Origin: Pseudomonadota bacterium
Lineage (GTDB): Bacteria > CALINM01
Assembly (NCBI GenBank): GCA_026418415.1
Contig: JAOABK010000019.1
Span: 1-35,109, forward strand
Length of the DNA: 35,109 nt
Reading direction: 5' to 3'
Position 1 is the stretch's first letter, and each line of letters starts with the position of its first letter. Shown here in pieces: positions 1 through 9,134 of the stretch. Below the pieces are notes generated by a model that made no database searches, was not told the DNA's origin, and was given only the letters and a program-made list of their open reading frames with translations. The position numbers and the translations under genes were made by a program.

Positions 1-578
1 ACCTTACCAACAAGGTCTGAACCAACATCTGCTGCCTTTGTATAAATTCCGCCACCAACCCTTGCAAAAAGTGCTATTGATGAAGCACCCATGGCATAAC
101 CATTAATTATTGATGCAGTTTCTGGCTGTCCAAAGATAATAAAAAAGACACCAACACCTAAAAGACCTAAACCAGCAACTGCCATACCCATAACTGCACC
201 ACCATTAAAGGCAACCATTAATGCTGCACCTTCCCCATGCTCTTTAGCAGCCCAAGAAGTCCTAACATTAGCCTTAACCGCTGCCTTCATACCGAAAATT
301 CCTGCGAGGATGGATGAGATACCACCACAAATATAGGCTATAGAAGTTTCGACATTTAAAAAGACACCCAGTAAAACTGCAACAACAACCAGGAAGATAG
401 CAAGGCTTTTATACTCTCTTTTAAGGAATGCCATTGCACCCTCTTCAATCAATCCTGCTATTTCCTGCATTCTTTCGTTACCCGCTGGCTTGGCAGCTAT
501 GGCACTAAATAGTCCAAAGGCAATAATTATGCCGAGAACACCAAGAGCAGGCAATGCATAAACTAATAAGCTTTCCAT
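1..578 (-). CDS. hppA: Membrane-bound ion-translocating pyrophosphatase, N-terminal part (cut by window edge)
   Basis: Integral-membrane pyrophosphatase that couples hydrolysis of PPi to H+ or Na+ export across the inner membrane. About 192 N-terminal residues are present, starting [16 protein letters not shown]. The first membrane segments are visible, followed by the family motif [13 protein letters not shown] near residues 46-58 and the substrate-site motif near the cut end, read here as DVGSDLVGK (commonly DVGADLVGK in the family). The full protein is usually about 670-700 residues, so more than two thirds lies outside the window. The ATG at 576-578 follows a G-rich ribosome site about 7 bases upstream and a good promoter. 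The K+-dependence and ion-specificity residues are not visible, so the pumped ion cannot be stated. Confidence 0.95.
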   Translation of the reverse strand, partial: MESLLVYALPALGVLGIIIAFGLFSAIAAKPAGNERMQEIAGLIEEGAMAFLKREYKSLAIFLVVVAVLLGVFLNVETSIAYICGGISSILAGIFGMKAAVKANVRTSWAAKEHGEGAALMVAFNGGAVMGMAVAGLGLLGVGVFFIIFGQPETASIINGYAMGASSIALFARVGGGIYTKAADVGSDLVGK

Positions 579-622
579 ACTGTTCCCCCCTGCTTTTTTA
601 GAGTTTTATTAAAGCAAAATAT

Positions 623-651
623 TTATTACATTTTATGAAGATATTTGTCAA
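623..651 (-). promoter_or_regulatory. Promoter for hppA
   Basis: On the minus strand a perfect -35 TTGACA (646-651) is followed after 17 bases by TAATAA (623-628). The predicted start near 616 gives a leader of about 38 bases before the hppA ATG. This separates hppA from argG, which ends at 701. Confidence 0.6.
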
Positions 652-700
652 GTTTAATTTTATCAAATATTTCATAAAATTTATTAATCCTAACTTTCAC

Positions 701-1903
701 TTAAAGTCTGTTTTTTTCCAGCATCGCTTTTATTCTTAATCTCAGGGCATTTAGCTTTATAAAACCTTCAGCGTCCTTCTGGTTATAGATATTATCTGCC
801 TCAAAAGTAGCCATTTTCTCCATGTATAAACTTTTTTTTGATTGCCTGCCTGCTATTACTACATTGCCTTTGTAGAGTTTTACCCTTACCTTACCTTCCA
901 CCCTTTTGGAAGCTTCATCTATAAAAGTTTGTAATAACTCTCTCTCAGGAGAGAACCAGAAACCGTAATATATGAGCTCTGCATATTTAGTTATAAAACT
1001 ATCTTTAAGCCTTAAAACCTCTCTATCAAGGGTTATTGCCTCCAAAGCCCTCCTTGTTTTGTGTAAAATAGTACCTCCAGGAGTTTCATATACTCCTCTT
1101 GACTTCATACCTACAAACCTATTTTCTACAATATCATCTCTACCAATACCATGTTTACCACCGACTTGATTAAGATAGTCAAGCAAAACATGTGGCTTCA
1201 TCTTCTTTCCATTAACCGCAAGGGGATCACCAGATTTAAATTCTATCTCAATGTATTCCGGACTGTCTGGTGCTTTTTCTGGAGAACAGGTTATTTGAAA
1301 TATATCATCAGGTGGTTCCTTGCTAATATCCTCTAAGATACCTCCTTCATAGCTTATATGAAAAAGATTTCTGTCACTGCTATAGGGTTTACTTTTTGTC
1401 ACCGGAACTGGAATTTTGTTTTTCTTCGCATAATCAATCAAATCTGTTCTCGATTTAAAATCCCAGATTCTCCATGGGGCTATTACTTCTATAGATGGAT
1501 CTAAAGCATAAGCAGTTAATTCGAACCTTACCTGATCATTGCCTTTTCCCGTAGCACCATGGGCTATTGCATATGCCTTTTCTTTCTTAGCAATTTCCAC
1601 CTGTCTTTTTGCAATAAGGGGTCTTGCTATTGAAGTTCCAAGAAGATACCCTGTTTCGTAAATAGCATTACCTCTAAGCATAGGAAAAACATAATCTCTA
1701 ACAAACTCTTCTCTCAAATCTTCTATGTATACCTTAGATGCACCGGTTTTAAGGGCCCTCTCTTTTATCGACTTTAATTCTTCTCCCTGTCCCAAATCTG
1801 CAACAAATGCAATAATCTCAGCCTTATAGGTCTCTTTCAACCAATGAAGTATCACTGAGGTATCAAGACCACCTGAATAGGCAAGTACAATCTTCTTAGC
1901 CAT
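701..1903 (-). CDS. argG: Argininosuccinate synthase
   Basis: Cytoplasmic enzyme joining citrulline and aspartate with ATP to give argininosuccinate, the penultimate step of arginine synthesis. It has 400 residues, the normal family length. The N-type ATP pyrophosphatase loop AYSGGLDTS is at residues 8-16, and the citrulline/aspartate-site motif [13 protein letters not shown] is near 116-128. The start lies 2 bases after argF, and its AGGAG ribosome site is formed by the last codons of argF, so the two are probably translationally coupled. It is the last gene of the argB-argD-argF-argG run. argH, argC and argJ are not in the window. Confidence 0.98.
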   Translation of the reverse strand: MAKKIVLAYSGGLDTSVILHWLKETYKAEIIAFVADLGQGEELKSIKERALKTGASKVYIEDLREEFVRDYVFPMLRGNAIYETGYLLGTSIARPLIAKRQVEIAKKEKAYAIAHGATGKGNDQVRFELTAYALDPSIEVIAPWRIWDFKSRTDLIDYAKKNKIPVPVTKSKPYSSDRNLFHISYEGGILEDISKEPPDDIFQITCSPEKAPDSPEYIEIEFKSGDPLAVNGKKMKPHVLLDYLNQVGGKHGIGRDDIVENRFVGMKSRGVYETPGGTILHKTRRALEAITLDREVLRLKDSFITKYAELIYYGFWFSPERELLQTFIDEASKRVEGKVRVKLYKGNVVIAGRQSKKSLYMEKMATFEADNIYNQKDAEGFIKLNALRLRIKAMLEKNRL

Positions 1904-1905
1904 TT

Positions 1906-2829
1906 TTACACACTCCTTTCTTTTTTAAATATAAATTCTAATAAAGCCTTTTGGGCATGAAGTCTATTTTCAGCTTGTACAAAAATTAGGGATTGTTTAG
2001 ACTCAATAACATCTTCGGTTATTTCTAATCCTCTGTATGCGGGAAGGCAATGAAGAACTACTGCATTTTTCTTAGCCTTCTTAAGCAAATTTTTATTTAC
2101 CTGAAAGCCCTTGAAATCTTTTTTTCTCTGTTCAGACTCTTCCTCATCCCCCATACTTATCCAGACATCTGTATTAATTACATCTGCACCATAAACCGCT
2201 TCTACTGGATTATTAGTTAGCTTAAAATTCTTATTTTTTAAAGCTTTTTTCAAAAGCTGGTGGTCTGGCTCATATCCTTTTGGACATGCCATAGTTAGAT
2301 TAAATCCAAAAATTAAATGTGCTTCAATCCATGAATTAGCCATATTATTTCCATCTCCAACCCAAGCGATATTCAGTTTTTTAATGTCTCCAAAATGTTC
2401 ATATAATGTAAATAAATCTGATAAAACCTGAACAGGGTGGCTATAATCTGATAATCCATTTATTACTGGAATTGATGAATATTTTGCAAGTTCGCAAAGC
2501 ATTTCATGTTTAAAACATCTATAAACTATTCCATGTAAATAAGATGAAAGTACTCTGGCAGTATCTTTTATAGGTTCTCCCCTCCCCATTTGAATATCTC
2601 TAACATTTAAAAATATTGGTATACCACCTAGTTCATTTATTGCAACTTCAAAAGAAACCCTTGTTCTTGTTGATGATTTCTCAAAGATAAGTGCAATAGT
2701 TTTGCGGTCAAGTACTTTTCTTGATTTGGAATTTGAATGCCTCGTTTTCTTAAATAAACTAGCCCTTTTAATAATTGATAATACTTCCTCTTTTGTAAAA
2801 TCTATTAAATTAATAAAATCCCTTTTCAT
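1906..2829 (-). CDS. argF: Ornithine carbamoyltransferase
   Basis: Transfers the carbamoyl group from carbamoyl phosphate to ornithine to give citrulline in the cytoplasm. It has 307 residues, a typical length. The carbamoyl-phosphate loop STRTR is at residues 53-57, HPVQ at 131-134, and the ornithine-side motifs DVWISMG at 221-227 and HCLP at 260-263. The ornithine-type SMG loop distinguishes it from aspartate carbamoyltransferase. The start codon follows the argD stop codon directly, with no spacer. Its order after argD and before argG supports the biosynthetic role over the catabolic arcB role. Confidence 0.97.
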   Translation of the reverse strand: MKRDFINLIDFTKEEVLSIIKRASLFKKTRHSNSKSRKVLDRKTIALIFEKSSTRTRVSFEVAINELGGIPIFLNVRDIQMGRGEPIKDTARVLSSYLHGIVYRCFKHEMLCELAKYSSIPVINGLSDYSHPVQVLSDLFTLYEHFGDIKKLNIAWVGDGNNMANSWIEAHLIFGFNLTMACPKGYEPDHQLLKKALKNKNFKLTNNPVEAVYGADVINTDVWISMGDEEESEQRKKDFKGFQVNKNLLKKAKKNAVVLHCLPAYRGLEITEDVIESKQSLIFVQAENRLHAQKALLEFIFKKERSV

Positions 2830-4014
2830 TTATAATACCTCATCAAAAGTCTTTGAAATTTTATCAAAAAACTCATCTATTTCTTCTACTTTTATATTAA
2901 GAGGCGGTAGAAGTCTTAATATATTACCCGCAGTAATGTTTAGGAGAAGACCATTTTTGAGACCCCTATCAACAACCTTTGCTGGTTCATCAATTTTTAA
3001 CTCTACACCTCTTAAAAGCCCCATGCCCCTGATTTCTCCAAAGGGGTATTTGCTTTTCATCTTCTCTAAACCTTCTTCAAGATATTTCCCTTTTTTTTCA
3101 ACATCTTGCAAAAATTCTTTATTTGATATTCTATCTACAACACTACATCCCGCTGAACAAATTACCGGTCCTCCACCAAAGGTTGTTGCATGGGTACCGG
3201 GCTCTAATACTTGTGCAATCTCATCTAAAGCAATGATTGCTCCCAATGGGAGTCCTCCAGCAATGCCCTTTGCTAAAGTCCAGATGTGAGGCTTTATTTC
3301 AAAATGCTCATAACAGAAAAATCTTCCTGTTCTTCCAACACCTGTTTGGATTTCATCAAATATTAACAAAATATCTTGCTGGTCGCAAATACTTTTTAGC
3401 TCTAAAAGAAAATCCCTATTGCAAACATTTATCCCGCCTTCTCCTTGAATCAACTCAATCATTATACCTGCAGTCTTTGGAGTTAATAGACTTTTTACGC
3501 TTTCAATATTATTTAATTCTGCATACTTAAACCCGGGCAAAAGGGGTTCAAAATCTTTATGAAACTTTGTCTGGCCTGTAGCAGAAAGGCTTCCATAAGT
3601 TCTACCATGAAAGGAATTTAAAAAAGTTATTATTTCATATTTATCTTTGCCCTTTTTTCTATGATACTTTCTCGCCAGTTTTATTGCACCCTCATTTGCT
3701 TCAGCCCCACTATTACAGAAGAAAACTTTAACACCGCCACCAGAGAGATTAACTAGCCTTTCAGCCAGCTCTATTTGAGGAATTGTAAAGTAGAGATTTG
3801 ATGTATGTATTAGTGTTTTTATTTGATTTTCTACAGCATTTATAACTTCATCTGGACAATGACCTAAACTACAAACTGCAATTCCCCCAGTAAAATCTAA
3901 ATACCTATTTCCCCTATCGTCATAAACGTAACTTCCTTTTCCCCTAACGAGGACTAATTCATTTCTTTTATAAGTATTCATTATTGTCTTTCTTGCTCTT
4001 TCAATGTAAGACAT
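2830..4014 (-). CDS. argD: Acetylornithine aminotransferase (PLP-dependent)
   Basis: Class III aminotransferase that converts N-acetylglutamate semialdehyde to N-acetylornithine using glutamate. Homologues often also serve lysine synthesis as the DapC activity. It has 394 residues. The PLP phosphate loop NSGAEANEGA is at 101-110, the Asp that contacts the pyridine nitrogen is D220 in FDEIQTGVGRTG, and the Schiff-base lysine is K249 in LAKGIAGGLPLGA. The ATG overlaps the argB stop by one base (TAATG), and the argB 3' end supplies a GGAGGA ribosome site. Neighbouring argB and argF make the arginine role the primary assignment. Confidence 0.96.
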   Translation of the reverse strand: MSYIERARKTIMNTYKRNELVLVRGKGSYVYDDRGNRYLDFTGGIAVCSLGHCPDEVINAVENQIKTLIHTSNLYFTIPQIELAERLVNLSGGGVKVFFCNSGAEANEGAIKLARKYHRKKGKDKYEIITFLNSFHGRTYGSLSATGQTKFHKDFEPLLPGFKYAELNNIESVKSLLTPKTAGIMIELIQGEGGINVCNRDFLLELKSICDQQDILLIFDEIQTGVGRTGRFFCYEHFEIKPHIWTLAKGIAGGLPLGAIIALDEIAQVLEPGTHATTFGGGPVICSAGCSVVDRISNKEFLQDVEKKGKYLEEGLEKMKSKYPFGEIRGMGLLRGVELKIDEPAKVVDRGLKNGLLLNITAGNILRLLPPLNIKVEEIDEFFDKISKTFDEVL

Positions 4015-4901
4015 TATTCGTCCTCCATTGAAAGCTTTGTTCCTACACCAGTTTGAGTGAAAATTTCAAGTAAAACAGAGTGTTCAACTCTTCCATCAAT
4101 TATGTGACAGGATTTAACATCATTTTTTAGAGCCTCTATGCAACACTTTATTTTGGGAAGCATACCACCAGAAATCTCTTTCTTTTCTTCTAACATTCTC
4201 GAAGCCCTTTCGTAGGATATATACGAGATGAGTTTGCCATTTCTATCTAAAACACCTTCGGTATCTGTTAGCAATATAAGTTTCTCTGCCTTAATGGACT
4301 CAGCAATCTTACCAGCAACAGTATCTGCATTTATATTTAAACTCTCACCATTTTCATCAACACCAAAAGGCGCAATGACTGGAACAAAGCCATTATCAAG
4401 AAGGGCTTTTAATATGTTGACATCGATTGACTCTACTTCCCCTACAAAACCTATATCAATATCTTTAATACCTTCTTCTGTTATCTTTTTACCAAAAATC
4501 TTTTCTGCTCTAATCATATTTCCGTCTTCACCCGATAGACCTATTGCTTTCCCACCATGCTTGTTTATCATACTTACTATCTCTGTATTAATTGCTCCAC
4601 CTAATACCATTTCAACAATATCCATCGTTTCTCTATCGGTTACCCTTAGACCCTCTACAAAAGTTATTTTCTTACCTAATTTTTTCATAAGTTCATCTAT
4701 TTGTGGTCCTCCACCATGTACGACTATTGGTTTCATCCCCACATATTGGAGCAAGACTATATCAAGGGCAAAAGCATTTTTCAAAGCTTCATCTACCATA
4801 GCATGCCCACCATATTTGATTACCACTGTTTTGCCATAAAAACTTTTGATATAGGGTAAGCATTCTAATAATACTTTAACTTTTTCTTGGGCTTTCTTCA
4901 T
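4014..4901 (-). CDS. argB: Acetylglutamate kinase, probably arginine-inhibited type
   Basis: Phosphorylates N-acetylglutamate, the second step of arginine synthesis. It has 295 residues. The amino-acid-kinase motifs are VIKYGGHAM (27-35, with catalytic K29) and HGGGPQI (62-68). An N-terminal extension of about 20 residues precedes the first kinase strand, and the protein ends with a GVGTKL-type segment. Both traits are known from the hexameric, arginine-sensitive kinases and are absent from the short E. coli type, so feedback inhibition by arginine is inferred. An AGGAG site sits 7 bases before the ATG. The gap to the response-regulator gene upstream is 10 bases. Confidence 0.96.
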   Translation of the reverse strand: MKKAQEKVKVLLECLPYIKSFYGKTVVIKYGGHAMVDEALKNAFALDIVLLQYVGMKPIVVHGGGPQIDELMKKLGKKITFVEGLRVTDRETMDIVEMVLGGAINTEIVSMINKHGGKAIGLSGEDGNMIRAEKIFGKKITEEGIKDIDIGFVGEVESIDVNILKALLDNGFVPVIAPFGVDENGESLNINADTVAGKIAESIKAEKLILLTDTEGVLDRNGKLISYISYERASRMLEEKKEISGGMLPKIKCCIEALKNDVKSCHIIDGRVEHSVLLEIFTQTGVGTKLSMEDE

Positions 4902-4911
4902 TTCATTACTC

Positions 4912-6399
4912 CTAATCTATTTTTGATATCCTATCAATTAAACTTTTATTTGCTTCTTCAAGCTCTTTATTGACTCTCACTAATTCATCAGCAGTAATAC
5001 ATAAGTTTTTGTATAGCCAGTTGTTTTTAAAGGCAACAGAGATTAATTTGCATATATCTTGCATTGTATCGAAATCAACATCTTCAATAGAAGAAAGATT
5101 AATGAAGAGTAAAAAACCGAGTGGGAAATTTTTCATATAGATCGGGAAGGACAAAAAATTCTTTATATTAAAATTATCAATAAACTTAGTTATCGCATTA
5201 AATAAAGCCCTTGATGATCTGTGATCCTGTGAGGAACTAAGTAGTTTACCCAACAATTCATGAAACACAAATTTTTCCTTAAAATTTAAACCACTCTTTG
5301 CTTCAAGAAGAAAATTTTCCTTATTTTCATCAATGACATATAAAGCACAACCTTCAGCATTTAAATATTTACTTACTGAAGATAGAATTTTATTAAGAAT
5401 ATCGCCAGTATCAACAATATCAACAATCAATGAAGAAATTTCCTTGTAAATATTTACTCTTCTCAGGCTGGCTTCTAAAAAAGAAATCATATAAGAGGAT
5501 TCAAGAGCAAAAGATATTTGAGCAATAAAAGATTTAAACAAAATAAAATCTTCTTCATTATAAGGCTTAGGTATCTTTCTATCGCTTACACTAACAACTG
5601 CAACCACCTCGTTATTTAGAACCACTGGTCCACACATGAAAGATGAACTCTTATATTGATCCTTAAAGGGTGAGGAATTAAATCTTTCATCTTTTGATAT
5701 ATCAGGAACATAGATTGGCTCTTTAGTATTAGCAACATAACCAACTATACCCTCTCCAATACTTCTTGGTTTAAAAAGCTTTATATCCATACAATAACCA
5801 GCACAGGCAACTACATAATATTTTTTCTTTTCTCTATCAAGCCAGCTCAAAGACACTTTTTCTGCATCAAAGGCTATTACGATAGAATCAAGAATTGATT
5901 GTATAAGCATACTACCAGGATAATTTAGAGGAATCTCTGGCAGAGACTTTCTTGATGCTTTAAGCAAAGTCTCAGTTCCCTTAGCAATTTTGTGAATCTT
6001 TGAAAGTCTTTCAATTTCTTCATTTTTATATAAAGTGAACTCTATTGCCTTTTTTACTGAGAGGATAAGTTCTTCTTTAATAATTGGTTTCTCAATACAA
6101 TCAAAAACACCAGCTCTTATATAACGGACAACTAATTCTTTTCTCTCTGAGCTAACAATTGAAATAATTGGCAAGGTGGGATAGGTTTTTTTTATTGTTC
6201 CAAGCAATATTAAATCCCCGTCTCCTAATTCAGAAACATCACATATAACCACATGGGGCTCATATTTTTCTATGAACTTAGTAAGTTCACCTGGTTTACT
6301 AGCTTTTATAACCTGGTACTTTTCTGCATGTAGAATATCCTCAATTAAGGTGCTATAAAAAATCTCTTTATCATAAATCAAAATCTTTCCCTGGCCCAT
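4912..6399 (-). CDS. Response-regulator receiver protein with two GAF domains, no recognised output domain
   Basis: A 495-residue cytoplasmic protein. The N-terminal receiver domain (about 4-120) has the predicted phospho-acceptor D54 in VVICDVSELGDGD and the conserved lysine K104 in EKP. The first acidic pocket reads YDKE, so the usual second Asp is K11. A first GAF domain spans about 150-300, a second about 320-465, and a short coiled coil closes the protein. No HTH, GGDEF, EAL, kinase or ATPase motif is visible, so it probably signals through protein contacts. It sits 7 bases after hslU and 10 before argB, and no kinase gene is nearby. What the GAF domains sense is unknown. Confidence 0.8.
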   Translation of the reverse strand: MGQGKILIYDKEIFYSTLIEDILHAEKYQVIKASKPGELTKFIEKYEPHVVICDVSELGDGDLILLGTIKKTYPTLPIISIVSSERKELVVRYIRAGVFDCIEKPIIKEELILSVKKAIEFTLYKNEEIERLSKIHKIAKGTETLLKASRKSLPEIPLNYPGSMLIQSILDSIVIAFDAEKVSLSWLDREKKKYYVVACAGYCMDIKLFKPRSIGEGIVGYVANTKEPIYVPDISKDERFNSSPFKDQYKSSSFMCGPVVLNNEVVAVVSVSDRKIPKPYNEEDFILFKSFIAQISFALESSYMISFLEASLRRVNIYKEISSLIVDIVDTGDILNKILSSVSKYLNAEGCALYVIDENKENFLLEAKSGLNFKEKFVFHELLGKLLSSSQDHRSSRALFNAITKFIDNFNIKNFLSFPIYMKNFPLGFLLFINLSSIEDVDFDTMQDICKLISVAFKNNWLYKNLCITADELVRVNKELEEANKSLIDRISKID

Positions 6400-6406
6400 G
6401 TTTTCC

Positions 6407-7732
6407 TCACAAGATATATCTACTTAAATCCGTATTTTCAACAATGTCTTTTAGCTCCTTTTTTACATACTCAGCAGTTATAACAACTTTAGTACCTGCC
6501 ACATCAGGTGCATGGAAGGATAGGTCTTCTAATAACTTTTCCATAATTGTATGTAATCGCCTTGCTCCAATATTCTCCGTTGTCTCATTTACCATATGGG
6601 CAAACCTCGCCAATTCTCTTATACCCTCTTCAGTAAACTCAACTGTTACTCCCTCTGTAGCTAACAATGCAATATATTGCTTAGTGAGTGCATTCTCTGG
6701 TTCCACAAGTATTTTAAAGAAATCTTCCTCTGAAAGGGGTGATAAATTTACCCTAATTGGGAACCTACCTTGAAGCTCTGGTATTAAATCTGATGGTTTT
6801 GAAACATGAAAGGCACCAGAGGCAATAAATAAAATATAGTCTGTTTTTATAGAACCGTATTTTGTATTAACAGTTGATCCTTCTACAATTGGTAGTAAAT
6901 CTCTTTGTACACCTTCCCTTGAAACGTCAGGACCATAGGTTGATCCTTTCCCAGCAATTTTATCTATCTCATCTATAAAAACAATCCCATCCTCTTCTGC
7001 CCTTCTTAAAGCTTCCTTTGTAACTTTATCCATATCAATCATTTTATTCATCTCTTCTTGAACAAGTAAGTTTAGTGCTTCCTTGACTGTCACCTTTTTC
7101 TTTTTAGTCCTTGGTGGAAAAAGCTGGGAAAAGGCATCTTTAAGACCCAAATCTAAATCGCTTATATTAGGAATACCCACTTCGATTATTGGAAAAGGTG
7201 GTTTTTTCTCAGATACCTCAATCTCTACATATTTATCATCTAACTTACCAGAATTTAGCAACATCTTTACATTCTCAGCTGTAAGATATTCTTCATTAGA
7301 ATCCTTTCTCTCTCTTAAAATAATATCAATCAATTTTCTTTCTGCAACCTTTTCTGCCTTATCTTTTATTTTTGTTTGTTCCTCTTCCTTGACCATATTA
7401 ACTGCGACATCCACCAGTTCTCTAATAATTGACTCCACATCTTTGCCCACATAACCAACTTCAGTAAACTTAGATGCCTCAACCTTAACAAAAGGAGCAT
7501 TTGCTAACTTTGAAAGCCTTCTTGCTATCTCAGTTTTTCCAACCCCAGTAGGACCAATCATTATAATATTTTTAGGCATTATCTCTTTTCGTAACGATGG
7601 ATCAACAAGCTTTCTTCTATACCTATTTCTTAAGGCAATGGCTACTGCTTTTTTTGCTTCCCTTTGGCCAATGATGTATTTATCTAACTCTTTAACTATC
7701 TCTTTTGGTGTTAACCCTAACTTATCATTCAT
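6407..7732 (-). CDS. hslU: HslU, ATPase subunit of the HslUV protease
   Basis: AAA+ unfoldase that recognises, unfolds and feeds proteins into the HslV peptidase in the cytoplasm. It has 441 residues. Walker A GPTGVGKT is at 60-67, the substrate-gripping pore loop GYVG at 93-96, an intermediate domain lies in the middle, and the Walker B segment reads VFIDEIDKI. The C-terminus ends SRYIL, the type of tail that inserts into HslV to activate it. The ATG follows the hslV stop codon directly. The order xerC-hslV-hslU matches the codV-codW-codX arrangement known from Bacillus. Confidence 0.98.
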   Translation of the reverse strand: MNDKLGLTPKEIVKELDKYIIGQREAKKAVAIALRNRYRRKLVDPSLRKEIMPKNIIMIGPTGVGKTEIARRLSKLANAPFVKVEASKFTEVGYVGKDVESIIRELVDVAVNMVKEEEQTKIKDKAEKVAERKLIDIILRERKDSNEEYLTAENVKMLLNSGKLDDKYVEIEVSEKKPPFPIIEVGIPNISDLDLGLKDAFSQLFPPRTKKKKVTVKEALNLLVQEEMNKMIDMDKVTKEALRRAEEDGIVFIDEIDKIAGKGSTYGPDVSREGVQRDLLPIVEGSTVNTKYGSIKTDYILFIASGAFHVSKPSDLIPELQGRFPIRVNLSPLSEEDFFKILVEPENALTKQYIALLATEGVTVEFTEEGIRELARFAHMVNETTENIGARRLHTIMEKLLEDLSFHAPDVAGTKVVITAEYVKKELKDIVENTDLSRYIL

Positions 7733-8272
7733 TTATAACTCCTCTAATATAATTTCACTATTGGTAAATACACAAATCTCAGATGCTATCTCAAGAGACT
7801 TCTTTACTATGTCCACTGCTTCTAAATCAGTGTTTCTTATTAATGCCCTTGCAGAAGCAAGTGCATAGGCTCCACCAGAACCAACTGCTGCAATTCCATC
7901 ATCTGGTTCAATGACATCTCCACTTCCTGATATTATAAAAACATTTTCTTTATCAGCAACCACAAGCAAGGCTTCCAATCTCTGAAAAACCTTATTGGTC
8001 CTCCATTCTTTTGCAAGCTCAACTGAAGCCCTCTTTAATTGCCCTCTATATTCTTCTAACTTAGATTCAAACCTCTCCAGCAAAGAAAAGGCATCTGCTG
8101 TGCTTCCAGCAAAACCAGCAAGAACATTACCTTTGTAAAGTCTTTGTATTTTCCTTGCCCCCTTTTTCAGTATAATGCTATTGCCTAATGTAACCTGACC
8201 ATCAGCACCCATCGCCACTTTGCCTTTATGCTTTACTGCTATCACAGTTGTATTTCTAATCTTGCTGTTCAT
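7733..8272 (-). CDS. hslV: HslV, peptidase subunit of the HslUV protease
   Basis: Threonine peptidase of the proteasome-like HslUV complex. With the start at 8272 the protein is 179 residues. A short leader MNSKIRN precedes the expected N-terminal nucleophile Thr8 in TTVIAVKHKGKVAMGADGQ, and removal of the leader would expose the catalytic Thr. I chose 8272 because an AGGAG site lies 8 bases upstream. The longer in-frame start at 8302 would add ten residues and deepen the overlap with xerC. The chosen start overlaps the xerC 3' end by 17 bases. Other family landmarks are GFAGSTADAF and GSGGAYA. Confidence 0.96.
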   Translation of the reverse strand: MNSKIRNTTVIAVKHKGKVAMGADGQVTLGNSIILKKGARKIQRLYKGNVLAGFAGSTADAFSLLERFESKLEEYRGQLKRASVELAKEWRTNKVFQRLEALLVVADKENVFIISGSGDVIEPDDGIAAVGSGGAYALASARALIRNTDLEAVDIVKKSLEIASEICVFTNSEIILEEL

Positions 8273-9134
8273 TTCTTTTACTCCTTGGATGACATTTGTC
8301 ATAAATCTTAGCTAATTTATCAAAATTTATATGCAAATACTTCTGTGTTGTTGAAATACTCTCATGTCCTAACAGTTCTTGAATGCTTCTTAAATCCGCA
8401 CCACCTTCAAGTAAATGGGTAGCAAATGAATGCCTAAGCCCATGGGGCGTAATTTTCTTAGGACTTAATCTATCCAACCATCTCTGGATAGTCCTAACAG
8501 ATAACCTATACCCACTTTTATTTAGAAAAACATGTTCATTTTCTTTAGCGACTTTATTTCTCAATTCAAGATATTTAAGAAGACTATTTTTTGCTCTTTC
8601 TCCTAAAGGAACTATCCTCTCCTTTCCCCCCTTTCCCAATACCCTAATGCAGGAGTTCTTAAAATCGATTTGACTAAGTTTTAAAGAGGTTAATTCACTT
8701 ACTCTTAACCCTTCAGAATAGAGGAGATCAAAAATCGCTCTATTTCTTGCATTTATGAAATTATCAGGATTTATACTTTCTATTAGACTAAATGCTTCAT
8801 CAACGGTTAGAAAGGTTGGCAAATATTTTCCCCTTTTCGGTAGAGGAATCTCTTCAAAGATGTTTATATTTAAAACTCCTTCTCTTACAAGAAATTTTCC
8901 TAAAACCCTTAAAGAAGAAATTTTTCTAAGTATACTTGTCGCTTTATTTTTTTTATAAAGTTCAAAAATAAAGGACTTAACATCGGAAATTTGAGATTTT
9001 TCTAAGCTTTTACCAAAGTTATTGTATAAATAGCTTTCATATTCATAGTAATCTCTCATATAGGCTTCTACGCTTTTGATAGAAAGCCCCTTTTCAACTG
9101 AAAGATACCTTTTATACTTATTTGCAATGTCCAT
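8256..9134 (-). CDS. xerC: Tyrosine recombinase XerC, chromosome dimer resolution
   Basis: Site-specific recombinase expected to act at dif with a XerD partner to resolve chromosome dimers. It has 292 residues. The SAM-like core-binding domain occupies about 1-90. The catalytic set is R144 (EGLRVSEL), K168 (GKGGKERIVP), H231 and R234 (HGLRHSFATH), H257 (LLGHESI) and the nucleophile Y266 (TTQKYLH). The ATG overlaps the cobQ stop by one base. Location next to hslVU, rather than beside integrase-type cargo, marks it as the housekeeping copy. XerC versus XerD is assigned from this context and is not certain. Confidence 0.92.
   Translation of the reverse strand: MDIANKYKRYLSVEKGLSIKSVEAYMRDYYEYESYLYNNFGKSLEKSQISDVKSFIFELYKKNKATSILRKISSLRVLGKFLVREGVLNINIFEEIPLPKRGKYLPTFLTVDEAFSLIESINPDNFINARNRAIFDLLYSEGLRVSELTSLKLSQIDFKNSCIRVLGKGGKERIVPLGERAKNSLLKYLELRNKVAKENEHVFLNKSGYRLSVRTIQRWLDRLSPKKITPHGLRHSFATHLLEGGADLRSIQELLGHESISTTQKYLHINFDKLAKIYDKCHPRSKRNEQQD

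Noticed and set aside
656-681. Inverted repeat AATTTTAT/ATAAAATT after argG as a terminator
   Set aside because: The stem is purely A/T with a 10-base loop and no T-run on the argG transcript. It is too weak to call.
4228-4839. 203-codon open frame on the plus strand opposite argB
   Set aside because: It has no ribosome site and a low-complexity Ser/Pro/Ile-rich product, the usual antisense shadow of an AT-rich gene. The same applies to other long antisense frames, such as 2702-3289 and 31540-32013.
8256-9134. Tyrosine recombinase near a tRNA gene as a sign of an integrated element
   Set aside because: The gene is embedded in a cobQ-hslVU operon in housekeeping order, and no duplicated tRNA 3' end or phage-type cargo is seen.
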